Positions 42,540 to 52,800 of a stretch of DNA of 64,000 nt are shown here, one piece after another. Below the pieces are notes generated by a model. It was not told the origin of the DNA. It saw only the letters and a program-made list of their open reading frames with translations, and did not search any database. Position 1 is the first letter of the stretch. The number at the start of each line of letters is the position of its first letter. The position numbers and the translations under genes were made by a program. The DNA comes from Cytophagales bacterium (GTDB taxonomy: Bacteria > Bacteroidota > Bacteroidia > Cytophagales > Microscillaceae): positions 29,311 to 93,310 of the forward strand of contig JAAFJG010000013.1 of assembly GCA_013298075.1 (NCBI GenBank), given 5' to 3'.

Positions 42540-42751
42540 GGTTCTTAGGAAATTTGTGCGGAAAATAAATTTATTTTTCAAACGTATTTTTTGAATTGCC
42601 TCCAGATTTATCTGGAGGATAATATAAAATTCAATTCTTGGCTTTAGCCGAAGTTTTTATGTTTCTCAAATGGATATTTTTCTATATTTTCAAAATAAAA
42701 AGATATTCATATATAGACCAAAATCAGCTCCGCAATAATTTCTCATGAACC
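42540..42751 (+). mobile_element. Family A MITE-like element, intact with 8-bp duplication (A6)
   Basis: 212 bp. Left repeat GGTTCTTAGGAAATTTGTGC at 42540 and the inverted right repeat GGTTCATGAGAAATTATTGC read from 42751 agree at 17 of 22 positions. Both flanks carry ATAAATTT (42532-42539 and 42752-42759), a perfect 8-bp target duplication. The centre holds the hairpin CCTCCAGA-TTTA-TCTGGAGG. It carries no ORF. GG ends and an 8-bp duplication fit ISL3-type transposition, among others. Confidence 0.9.
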
Positions 42752-42924
42752 ATAAATTTTATTTACTTTTCGCAATCTTTTTAATATATTCAATTTTCAT
42801 GTCAAAAAATAAGCCAAATTTACAATAATTATTCTTCTCTTTGGTCTGTGGCACACAAATCAAGTATTAAATCTGTAATTTTTTGTGTAATAAATAATAA
42901 AATTTTTTCTTATTATTTCATATA

Positions 42925-42996
42925 AGGACTATGTAAAAAATACTATACCCAATATAAATGAGATTTTATTGGATATAATATTTTTTAGATAGTCCC
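42925..42996. mobile_element. Minimal family D element (D4)
   Basis: 72 bp between TA dinucleotides (42923-42924, 42997-42998). Two arms of about 30 bp (AGGACTATGTAAAAAATACT and its near complement) form almost the whole element. With A6 it fills the gap 42457-43043. Confidence 0.85.
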
Positions 42997-43043
42997 TAAA
43001 AACATTTTTTTGGGTAGATACTTTATTTGCTAGATTATCTACC

Positions 43044-43463
43044 TTAAAATTTGTCAGTTGTTGCAAAAAAGAAATTTCCTTCGATTTGTGCATTTTCATC
43101 AGAATCAGAACCGTGAATGGCGTTTGCTTCGATAGATTTTGCAAAAATTTTGCGGATAGTTCCTTCTGCTGCTTGTTCTGGATTAGTTGCTCCAATCAAT
43201 TTACGAAAATCTTCTACTGCATTTTCTTTTTGTAAAATCATAGGCACTATAGCTCCCGAAGACATATAAGTACATAAATCAGTATAAAACCCTCTTTCTT
43301 TGTGTACTTCATAAAATTTACCTGCTGTTTCAGGTGACATTTTGGTCATTTTCATTGCTACGATTCTAAAGCCTGCTTCTTGAATCATTTTGATAATTGC
43401 TCCTGTATTTCCCGCTTCTACTGCATCAGGTTTTATCATTGTATAGGTAAGTTTACCCGCCAT
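43044..43463 (-). CDS. ndk: Nucleoside diphosphate kinase
   Basis: Transfers the gamma phosphate between nucleotides through a phospho-His. At 139 residues it has the normal size. [18 protein letters not shown] starts the fold, and [12 protein letters not shown] contains the catalytic His (about residue 117). The KERGFYTDL loop and EGTIRKIFA are conserved. Promoter box at 43500-43508. Confidence 0.96.
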   Translation of the reverse strand: MAGKLTYTMIKPDAVEAGNTGAIIKMIQEAGFRIVAMKMTKMSPETAGKFYEVHKERGFYTDLCTYMSSGAIVPMILQKENAVEDFRKLIGATNPEQAAEGTIRKIFAKSIEANAIHGSDSDENAQIEGNFFFATTDKF

Positions 43464-43499
43464 TGTATTTAAAAAATTTAATTTTAATTATTTTAAGTG

Positions 43500-43508
43500 G
43501 CAAAGTTA
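43500..43508 (-). promoter_or_regulatory. -7 promoter box for ndk
   Basis: TAACTTTGC on the minus strand, 37 bp before the ATG; full consensus match. Confidence 0.65.
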
Positions 43509-43592
43509 GGTAGTTTTTTGATAAATATGTATAAAAAAAATAATTATTATAGTTTTTTTTCATAAATATTTGTATTTTTTAAAAAATATAAT

Positions 43593-43601
43593 TATTTTTG
43601 C
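43593..43601 (+). promoter_or_regulatory. -7 promoter box for rpmB
   Basis: TATTTTTGC with TTTG at 43569-43572 as a -33 candidate 20 bp upstream; the box is 53 bp before the ATG. Confidence 0.65.
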
Positions 43602-43653
43602 AATCTTAATTTGATGTTGAAAAAAAGTATTCACGTTTATTTGGTATAATACA

Positions 43654-43893
43654 ATGGCTAGAGTTTGTCAATTAACAGGAAAAAGAACGCAATCTGGTAA
43701 TAACGTTTCACACGCAAACAATAAAACTAAGCGTAAATTTTATCCTAATTTGAAAAGAAAAAGATTTTTTATGGAAAGTACAGGTGAGTGGGTTGATATG
43801 AAAGTATCTACTTCTGCTATCCGTACTATCAATAAAATAGGTTTTGAGGCTGCTTTGGATAAAGCATTAGCGAAAGGAACTTTTTCGTTCTAA
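43654..43893 (+). CDS. rpmB: Ribosomal protein bL28
   Basis: A 79-residue component of the large ribosomal subunit. [20 protein letters not shown], then [17 protein letters not shown] and the [14 protein letters not shown] ending identify L28. The first Cys of some L28 zinc sites is present (VCQLTG) but no second pair is seen. No rpmG follows. A strong terminator lies at 43921-43957. Confidence 0.96.
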   Translation: MARVCQLTGKRTQSGNNVSHANNKTKRKFYPNLKRKRFFMESTGEWVDMKVSTSAIRTINKIGFEAALDKALAKGTFSF

Positions 43894-43920
43894 AAATTTT
43901 TATTTTTTTTATTCGAAAAG

Positions 43921-43957
43921 AACATTCAATATAGTATTATTTTGAATGTTTTTTTTG
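43921..43957 (+). terminator. Terminator after rpmB
   Basis: AACATTCAA (43921-43929) pairs with TTGAATGTT (43942-43950), followed by eight T. Confidence 0.85.
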
Positions 43958-44010
43958 TGTTCAAATGTTAAATATTATTAATTTTTGATTGAAATTTGTA
44001 ATATTTTAGA

Positions 44011-44019
44011 TAGTTTTGC
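44011..44019 (+). promoter_or_regulatory. -7 promoter box for the outer-membrane barrel gene
   Basis: TAGTTTTGC, 34 bp before the ATG at 44054; full consensus match. Confidence 0.65.
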
Positions 44020-44053
44020 GTACTCTATATAAAACTTTAAACATTTTATAAAT

Positions 44054-44827
44054 ATGAAAAAAATATTTTCTTTTTTATTGATAACCTTTGTCAATATTTC
44101 GATGATGTATGCTCAATTTAGAGCATCCGTTGGATACGATTTGAATTTGCCAAGCAATCAAATGGCACTTAATATTGGAGCAATTCATAATTTTAAATTA
44201 GAAGGACTTTTCAAAATGCGCAATAATCGCTGGGCTTTTGGTATGGATTTAAGCTTGGGAGGATACGGCACAAGACGTGAACCGATTGTTTTTACACAAG
44301 GCAATACTACTACAAATACTTTTGTTAATGTTACTAATTCGGTCTATGGTTTCAAAGGTTTGGCACAAGCAGATTTATTATCAGGAGATGATAAAAGATT
44401 TATGCCTTATTTTCATAGCGGTTTTGGAATGACGTTTTTTTCAACTGATTTGAGAGTAGATGACCCCAATGATGTAGATGCTTGTCGTCCTTTACAATCA
44501 GAGACATTAAAATCTGACCAAACTTGGTTAGCAAGTGCGGGTTTGGGAGTGCGGTGGTTTCCTTGTAAAAATGATGTTAGTCAATTTTATTTAGATTTGC
44601 GTGCTACTCAAAATTTAGGTGGAAATATCAATTATATGAGTTTAAATCCTCCCACTTCACACGCCAATCATACTAATAATAGTAATAATGGTTTTGATGG
44701 TGCGCCTGTCAATGTAAATTTTGTTAATCCGCAAAACAATTTAATTCATCAACATCGAGTCGGAACTATTTATAATAGTGCTGTTAGTTATTGGGCAATC
44801 CAATTACAAGTAGGAATTAGTTTTTAA
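44054..44827 (+). CDS. Outer-membrane beta-barrel protein
   Basis: A 257-residue exported protein. A signal peptide (MKKIFSFLLITFVNISMMYAQ) is followed by amphipathic strands (RASVGYDLNLPSNQMALNIG, WAFGMDLSLGGYG, FMPYFHSGFGMTFF, WLASAGLGVRWF), an Asn-rich loop (HANHTNNSNNGF) and a final strand YWAIQLQVGISF ending in Phe, as expected for insertion by the Bam machinery. Specific role unknown. A terminator follows. Confidence 0.75.
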   Translation: MKKIFSFLLITFVNISMMYAQFRASVGYDLNLPSNQMALNIGAIHNFKLEGLFKMRNNRWAFGMDLSLGGYGTRREPIVFTQGNTTTNTFVNVTNSVYGFKGLAQADLLSGDDKRFMPYFHSGFGMTFFSTDLRVDDPNDVDACRPLQSETLKSDQTWLASAGLGVRWFPCKNDVSQFYLDLRATQNLGGNINYMSLNPPTSHANHTNNSNNGFDGAPVNVNFVNPQNNLIHQHRVGTIYNSAVSYWAIQLQVGISF

Positions 44828-44835
44828 ATACTACG

Positions 44836-44876
44836 AAAAATCTCACTTAAAAGTAGTTTTGAGTGAGATTTTTTTT
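44836..44876 (+). terminator. Terminator after the barrel gene
   Basis: TCTCACT (44841-44847) pairs with AGTGAGA (44862-44868), flanked by A and T runs. Confidence 0.8.
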
Positions 44877-44975
44877 GGTTCATTGGAAATTATTGCGAAA
44901 CTAATTTTGTTCTGGTATGAATATCATTTATTTTGAAAATATAGAAAAACATCAATTTAAAAAACATAAATACTA
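44877..44975 (-). repeat. Family A element, truncated (A7)
   Basis: Starts GGTTCATTGGAAATTATTGC, directly after the T run of the terminator, and continues through GAAAATATAGAAAAACATCA; the other half is missing. Confidence 0.75.
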
Positions 44976-45038
44976 AAATAGGACTATAGTATAATGGCAG
45001 TCTAAAAATAAATGAGAGTCTTTTTATTTGAAGAATCA

Positions 45039-45530
45039 TTACTCAATTTTTTCCATAAAATTTTTTATTTCATTTTTAAAAGTTTCTATATCTAATCGAT
45101 GTGCCAAATTTGGTAAAATAACATAGTTATATTTATTTTCCTTTTCGTTTTTAGTCAAAAACTCAAGGCTTTTTTGATGGTTAATTATATCATCTAATGC
45201 ACCTAAAATAATATGATAGTGATAATTATCATTTATTTTTTCGGGCAATTTAAAAAAATAATTATCGGCTCTTTCCAAAGCAGGATTGAATAATAAAGTC
45301 TGACAACCTACATATTTTGCTAAAAAATAACCAGATAATCCGCCCATCGAACTTCCAATGATAACATTAGCATTAGAAATTTTGGCTGTTTCGATTAAAA
45401 ATTCTTGTAAATCTGGTCTACGATATTCAATAAAAGGTGCAACTAATTCATCACAAAAACTTTTCAAAATATCTAATTTTTCTTGTGATGGATAAGAATC
45501 TAAACCGTGCAAGTATAATATTTTTTTCAT
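45039..45530 (-). CDS. YqiA/YcfP-like alpha/beta-hydrolase
   Basis: A 163-residue small esterase-fold protein: KKILYLHGLDSYPSQEK at the start, nucleophile region IIGSSMGGLSGYFLA, ALDDII for the acid and NLAHRL for the His. This is the compact UPF0227/YqiA layout. It lies 13 bp downstream of sbcD and is probably co-transcribed. Natural substrate unknown. Confidence 0.85.
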   Translation of the reverse strand: MKKILYLHGLDSYPSQEKLDILKSFCDELVAPFIEYRRPDLQEFLIETAKISNANVIIGSSMGGLSGYFLAKYVGCQTLLFNPALERADNYFFKLPEKINDNYHYHIILGALDDIINHQKSLEFLTKNEKENKYNYVILPNLAHRLDIETFKNEIKNFMEKIE

Positions 45531-45543
45531 TTTTTTTGTTTTT

Positions 45544-46761
45544 TTAACTCAATAATTCTTTAAATAAATCCATCAAAGAATCAGAGGGCAAAGATTGTTT
45601 TTTAATTTTATGATATTCTGCAAATAATTCTTCAATATTTTTATCCATTTTTCCTATATCTGTCCCAATATTTTGTCCAGTTTCTGATTTGATATAAGAT
45701 GATAAAGTATGTAAATTTCTATGAGCATTCGTAAGGATTTGTTTTTCGTTGGCAGTCAAAAAATCTTCTGTAGTGATAGTCAATTCAACAATCGCATTTT
45801 TATTTTCTTTTAACCATTCCAAAGATTTTTCGATTCCTTCGATGTTTTTTCGCAATAATTTTTTTCCTTTTGTCAATAATTTTTTCGTATAAGTCAAAGG
45901 TTTTCCTTCTTCTTTTTCGATAATAATTACGTATTTTTCATCAGCCGTATCTCCAAAACTATACATTAAAGGACTCCCCGAATACACAATCGGACAGGGA
46001 GAATGGCTCACTGCGTGGCATCTATGCAAATGTCCCAAACCTACATAATCAATTTGAGTAGGAATTTGTTCTGTATAAATGGCTTGCGCTCCGCCTACGT
46101 GTAAGATTGATTTTTCTTCCCATAAATTTTCATCTTTTTCTACTTCACCTTTATTGATGACAAAAAGATGCGTTAATAATACATTTACGCCATTTTTATC
46201 ACAATATTTTTCAGCTAAATCTTTCCAATGAATCGACAAAATTTCTCTTAAATTTTCTTCTCTATGAGCGGATCCTAAATATTGTTTCAAACGCAATTCA
46301 TTCGCATAAGGCGTATGAATCACACGCAAAGGCGTATCAATTTTATTCAATTTTAGTTCGATAAAACCTTTATCTGTATGCAAAATCTTCAAATTACTCG
46401 AACTTCCCAAATCTAATTTTTCGGCTTGTGCCATTGGATAACCAAACATAAAAATTCCACATTCCAACGCCAAAGGTTCAGGCGCATCTATGCGGTCAGG
46501 CGAATCGTGATTGCCCGCAATAGCCACCACAGGACAAGTAAGATTTCGAGTCAGTCTTTTGAGTGTTTTGTATAATAATTGTACCGCTTCTGTGGGCGGA
46601 TTAAACGTATCATATAAATCTCCAATCACCAAAACTGCATCAACATTTTCTTGTTCTGCAATTTCACAAATTTCGTTCATCACTTCTTTTTGTTCTTCTA
46701 AGCGAGAGAAATTACCTAATTTTTTACCTAAATGCCAATCTGCTGTATGTAAAATTTTCAT
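45544..46761 (-). CDS. sbcD: Exonuclease subunit SbcD (Mre11-type)
   Basis: A 405-residue metallophosphoesterase that, with SbcC, opens and degrades hairpins and blocked DNA ends. MKILHTADWHLGKKL, VIGDLYD, AIAGNHDSPDR, LLTHLF and GLGHLHRC are the phosphoesterase metal motifs in order, followed by the SbcD capping region. The expected sbcC neighbour is absent; the gene lies between sprA and the YqiA-like gene on the same strand. A hairpin nuclease is notable in a region dense with palindromic repeats. Confidence 0.94.
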   Translation of the reverse strand: MKILHTADWHLGKKLGNFSRLEEQKEVMNEICEIAEQENVDAVLVIGDLYDTFNPPTEAVQLLYKTLKRLTRNLTCPVVAIAGNHDSPDRIDAPEPLALECGIFMFGYPMAQAEKLDLGSSSNLKILHTDKGFIELKLNKIDTPLRVIHTPYANELRLKQYLGSAHREENLREILSIHWKDLAEKYCDKNGVNVLLTHLFVINKGEVEKDENLWEEKSILHVGGAQAIYTEQIPTQIDYVGLGHLHRCHAVSHSPCPIVYSGSPLMYSFGDTADEKYVIIIEKEEGKPLTYTKKLLTKGKKLLRKNIEGIEKSLEWLKENKNAIVELTITTEDFLTANEKQILTNAHRNLHTLSSYIKSETGQNIGTDIGKMDKNIEELFAEYHKIKKQSLPSDSLMDLFKELLS

Positions 46762-46840
46762 AAATAATGATTAAAAAAATGAAAGTATTTATGTTTTGTG
46801 AATATTTTTTTTCTATTTATTTATTTTTCAAATGAAAGAA

Positions 46841-49800
46841 TTATTGTGTAATATTATATCGTAACTGAATCCCCGCACTCGTACTTGTACGCATAAACGA
46901 ACTTGATACATAAGGATTGTTGATAGTATGTTCGAAATATATTGCCAAAGTAAGTTGTTTATCAAATACATAACTAATCACAGGACGAATTTGAAAATTA
47001 AAATTCCCCGCCGTTACTACCGCAGGATTGGCATTATCTTGTGGATTAGTGGCATTTGGATTGTCTAATTTTCTTTGAATTGTCTTGGTATCTCTGATTT
47101 GTAAAGTTAAATTTAAGTCCACTTCATTTTTCAAAATCACAGGTTTTCCTTGTGATTTGAATGGCATTTTTAAACCTTTTTTTCGATAACCTATCGTCGA
47201 AGCAAGCCCTCGACTATTCATTTCTGAAAGCTGAGCATTTGATAAATTCAAAGATAAATCTCTATCTTTGTTATAATCAAGACGAATCGTTAAACCTCCT
47301 TTTGTGGCAAAATTGATACCAATTAAAGGTGAAAATTTCTCCAAAATAGTTACTTGACCCACCACAAAAACAGGCACAAATTCTCCTTGTGTATTGATAG
47401 AATCAGGAATCGCATACGCTAGTTCATTTCTATCTAAATTGATTTTATCTGCGCCATATTGCAAAGAAGAAGTATAATTAGATACATTGAAAGTAGAAGA
47501 ATACGCATGACGAAGCGAAAAAGTCTGAAAAACTTTTTTGAATAATTTTGTAAAACCTGTATAATCTAACGTCCAATTAGGCAAAGGTATATTTGGAAAA
47601 GGCGATAAACTTACATTATTTGCCGATTTTCCTGAATAAGCCGCCAAAAAAGCAGGCAAAATTACATCTTGCGAATTGATGCCGTACACGCCATTTGTAT
47701 TGGTATTGATTTGATTCAAACGTTGTCTAATAGTATTTCTATATTCTCCAAATAATTTAAAAATAGCAGATTCAGTTTGATTATTACTCGAATTAAAAGC
47801 AGTCATAAAAGTAATAGTCGAAATAGAAAAATTACCACTTCGCATTGGGCTTTGGCTTTCAACGGCAGTTCCTGCTTGATTAAACCTAAAATTCTCTCGA
47901 TAATCAGATTGTCTTGTTCTTCTAAAATCTAAATTAATTCTTAAATCAGGCAAAGGTTCTAATTGTAAATCTAATTTGATAGTTTCTCGCTTGGTTTGTG
48001 CAAATTGCGTATTCAAAAACGAACTCGGAGCCAACCAATTATTAGCAATCGCTTGATTTTTGATGTCCGAACTTTGTCCACCTAAAATAAAATCCCAACC
48101 GGGCGCATTGTTGTCGTCAGTTGCTAATCCAAAATTTTTGGGCGTAGGTTTAAATCCGGGAAAAATAGTAGTTTCACTCAATCCATACACAAAATTAACT
48201 TTTCTTAATGATAACAATGGTCTGAGCATCATTTTCAATAATCTAAATTCTCTTGGTGCTTTCTTTTTAGTTGTATCCGTAGGATTTTTCTTTTCCTTGG
48301 GTGGCTTTGGTTTTGGATTTTGAATTTCGTCCAAAAACTTCCATTTTTTATATAATTTTGAAAAATCTAATCCAATTCGAGCATTGCGTTCACGTCCATT
48401 ATTGATGATATTTCCCAACGTATCCGCTTGTCCTTTTACGCCCGGTTTGGGGGCAACTGCTCCTGCAATCCAATTAAAAGTTCCTTTTTGTTCGATATTC
48501 CCATCTATCCAATCTGTCATTTTGAATTTATCAAAAGGAAGTTTATAAGTGGCATTAAAAGTTTGCGTAAAGTTTTTCATGCGCCCCAATCTTTTCAAAT
48601 TCACCATTACAGAATCTCGATTATCTCTGGTATCAATTTCCCCAAAAGGCTCATCAATAATTGCCATTGCATTCGCAGAATAGTTAATATTGATGCTTTT
48701 TGTCAATGCCCACACGACTCCATAAGTACGCGTAAAAGTAAATTGTTTTTGATACAAAGGTTCTACTCCCAAAGTAGTTCGGTCTGCGGCTCTGAACAAA
48801 GTTTTCGTATATCTTCTATCCAACATTCCCGAAAAATTGATGGTAGGAAGTAAATTAAAATTAATGTCTTTGATAAATGATAAACTTTTTCGCTTGATAA
48901 ATTTAAAAGGTTCAATCGGAGCAGAGGCAGTATATTGATAAGTCAAACCATAATTTTGGTTGACCATCAAATATTGTGCAGTGTTAATATCTGTGCGAGT
49001 TTCCTCGACACGCCCCCATGTAAAACCAAAATTTTCAATCGCAAAAGGCAACGGAATTTTAGGCGCTGCACCTGCACTTGTCCTTACTTTTCGCACATTG
49101 GTTAAGTTAATACTTCGCCGTGTGGATATTTCTTGGACTAATTGTTTATATTCTTCCCTTCGATTCGCATCAGAAATTCCTTGTAATGAACTTTCCATCT
49201 GCACATCTGGGTCTAATGGATTGAATCGAGGGGTAATAATTTTTCTTTCTAAACCTATAAACAATGGAATTTTTAAGCCCCAATTTGTAGGAAAAAATTT
49301 ATCTAAAGCAATTTGAGCGGACACATCATAATTAAAAGTTGTTTTACGTGTTCTTTCTGAAATTCTTTGATTGATTGACCCAAAACCAAAAGTTGTATAA
49401 CTCATAGAACCATTGATTTGTGCAAAATCAGCCAAACGAATTTGGGTGCGAGCCAAAGCCGCCCAACCAGCCGTTTGGTCATAATCAGTAATTCTAAATT
49501 CATTAATCCAAACACAAACCGATTTAGGTAATTTATCATCAATTTCTCCAAAATCATTCAAATCAGGATTTCTAATCCCAATCATTGAAGTAAGCATAGT
49601 GCTTAAATCAGGATTTCCGACTACTGTAATTCTATATTTATTGCCCGCCAAACCTGGCACTATTTTACTAAAAGGAATGACCACACTTTGCCCCGATAAA
49701 TTTCTTTCTACTTTGGTTTGTGTCAAAGTAGTAAATTCTACATCAATCCAATTGCTTTCTAACCAAATAGCATTAGCATCTTGACCTGTACCAGATGGAG

Positions 49801-52800
49801 TCATTGATAAAGGAACTTCAATTTCATAATAATTATCTGTAAAATCTGTTCCCAAACGCACAAAAGCAGTTAACTGTCCATTTTGAGCATTCGTACTTTC
49901 TGCGTGGATATAAGCACGCACACGTTTATAACTCAAAAAGTCTAATCTATAATTTCTAAAAACGGCTCTTGCATCTCTATTTTTTAAGTCTTCTACGCAC
50001 AAACGCATAGATTGTTCGTTGATTTGACGTTGATTGACGTTGGTAACATCTCTATCTCGAATAATTCCGGGTGCTAATACATAAGGAATTACACCTGGTT
50101 CAGGCTCTCCATTTTCTTCGATATTAACCACCGAAATATTAAATTTAGCATCATAAGGTTCGAGAGGCAAAGAAAAAGTTCGGTCTGATAAATCTCCCAA
50201 AAATCTACGCCATTGCGTTGCCACTAATTGCATTTGAGCCATACGCAATACGACAGGTTGTTGGAAATTTGTCAAAAACATACGCATAAAACGAATCGAT
50301 TTGAAACCATCAATCGCTCCAATTTTTTGGTCAAAATTTCGAATCGGAATACGAAATAAATACCAATTCACCGTTTCATTCGTAACATTATCCGTAAAAG
50401 AAGTTTTATCGATGATATATTTATTACCAACTTGTAAATTATTTGGATTGATAGAAATTTTATATTGATAATATCCCTCAAGATTTGAAATGGTATTATC
50501 AATATTTAAGTCTTCATTATCAGGATTATTAGTGGCAGCAGGCGAAATTCCACCTGCAAAAGTAGAAGCAGGACTATTATTTTCGTAATTATTATATCTT
50601 TTGTATCTTTCTAAAATTTCTGTTGTGCCAGCATTATACCTATCATCTAAATAATACCAAAAATCATCTCCCGAAACATCATTTAAAATTCTTTCTTTGA
50701 CGACAGGATTGGTTACATTGGCATTGACTGAGGCAATAAAACTTTGAAAAGCCGTAAAACCACCTTCCTCCGAACTTTTTAATCCGTCCCAGCCAATATC
50801 TTGATTAGTGCGAGTATTAGCATCAGCATCAAAAGCATTATTAATGAATTGTTGATTCGTAACACGTCCCCAAGTATTTTCGGTGGTATTGGCAGCAGTA
50901 GCACCTCCCGCAGGAATACCATTTTCGAAAGCGTGCCTACCATCAGGAATTACGTCTTCGGATACATTGCCTAAATTAAGATAAATATCACCTCCTGTCG
51001 TATTATTTTGGTTTAATCGTCCATCTAACACACGTCCATTTTGTCCTTGAATAAATGGATCGAGCATCCAAAATTCCAAATACTCCATATTTTGATTGTC
51101 AAAATCAATATCAGAAGTAATGGCTCTTGTGATTGCCCCAAAATTATTTCGAGGATTAATCAACAAACCATTCGAAGTTAAATTGGGGGTATAATTATAT
51201 TGTCCTCTTTCTTCGGGAAAATAGGCTACATCAAAAATCAATTCATTGGTTTGAATTTGTAATCTTTGGCGATTGGTAAATACTTCTTGGGGAGAAACAG
51301 CACGCGTATAATGATTTTTTAAATCCAAACCATCAGGTCGCAAAGCTGAGCCATCTCGATAAAAAAGATTGTCCACATTATACCAAGCAATTTTTGCCCT
51401 TTTATAATTATAGTCTAATTGATTAGAAAAAGATTCAGGAAAAAAACGTGGCGTACTTCCTAGTCTCCAGCCAATTTGCGGTGCGCGTCCTAAATTAAAA
51501 GCCGTTCTTGTTCCTTCAAAATCATCAATAAAAGAAACTTTTCCACTCAAACGCGAAGCACCGGGAAATAATTGTGCATATTCCGCATACAAAGTCATTC
51601 GAGATTCGGCTTTGGTTTGAATCAATGGAATTTTATCTACTAAACGAGTTAAAAAGCGAGAAGGTGCATCAAAATTAACATCAAAACCTAACATTGTATT
51701 GTTGATAGGTTCTTCGGCAATATTGACACGTGTAATAATTGGTCTTTCTGATAAATTTAATAAAGTTGCTCCTAATTTTAAATATTTGCTATGCTCATAT
51801 TCGAACCTCGAACCAAACATTCTTCGTTGTTGAAAATTAAATAAATCGGCTTTTTCAAATTGAATTTTTATTTCTTTTCCTGAGGCTAAAATGGCTGGAT
51901 CTGTGATTTGAACGCGTCCGGTGCCATAATCTACGGTATATTGCGCTCCCTCTTGCAAAGGCATACCACCTGCGGTTACGCGAATAGATCCTTCCGAAAT
52001 ATTAAAACCATTCAAAGAAACTTCACTTCCTGCTGTGCCTTCGAAAGTACCACTGATAAAAAATTTATTTTTGTCTGCGGCTTGTAATGCGTCTGCTTTC
52101 GTAGAGCGATATAGTTGATTAAAAACATATTTATTGATTAAACCTGTTTCTGTCAATGGGTCAAATTTGAGTTCATCAATATTTGTATTCCAATTATTTG
52201 TGCCAATCAAATTATTGCCAAAAGGTTCTAAAACAGGAAAATAAATGCGTCCATTTCGAGTATCAATCGTTATATTTTCTACAAAATCGAAGTTTCCATC
52301 GGCTTGTGGGTCATTTTGTGGATTTAATTTATCCAAACTCATCACTCTCAAAAGCGGTTTATCTTTCATTCTTACGCCTTCTTGCAAAGTTGGATTATCG
52401 ATTCCTGTTAAGTCATCTTTATAAATAATGCGTAATAAAAAATTATTTTTTTGGACTTGATTAGCATTCAAAGAATAGACATTTTTCATCATCAAATCCC
52501 AAGTAGGAATATCTAAACGAATCGAAGGCGGTCTTAACATTTTCAAACGTACTAATTCTGCTTGCGGTCTGCTTGCATAATCATCAGTCAATTCTCCTAC
52601 CCGATAATTTTGTCCGTTGTAAGTATATTCATAAGCCACCGCCAAAATTTCGTCATTTCGCAAAGGTGCTAACAAAGAAACGTAGCCTAATTGAGAATTA
52701 AACACAAATTCATTCGGTTTTAGTTTGCGAGCCGCTCTCAAAACCGTAAAATCTGTTCCATTTTCTAAGCCTAAATTTTGCAAATCAAAAGTAGCATTAT

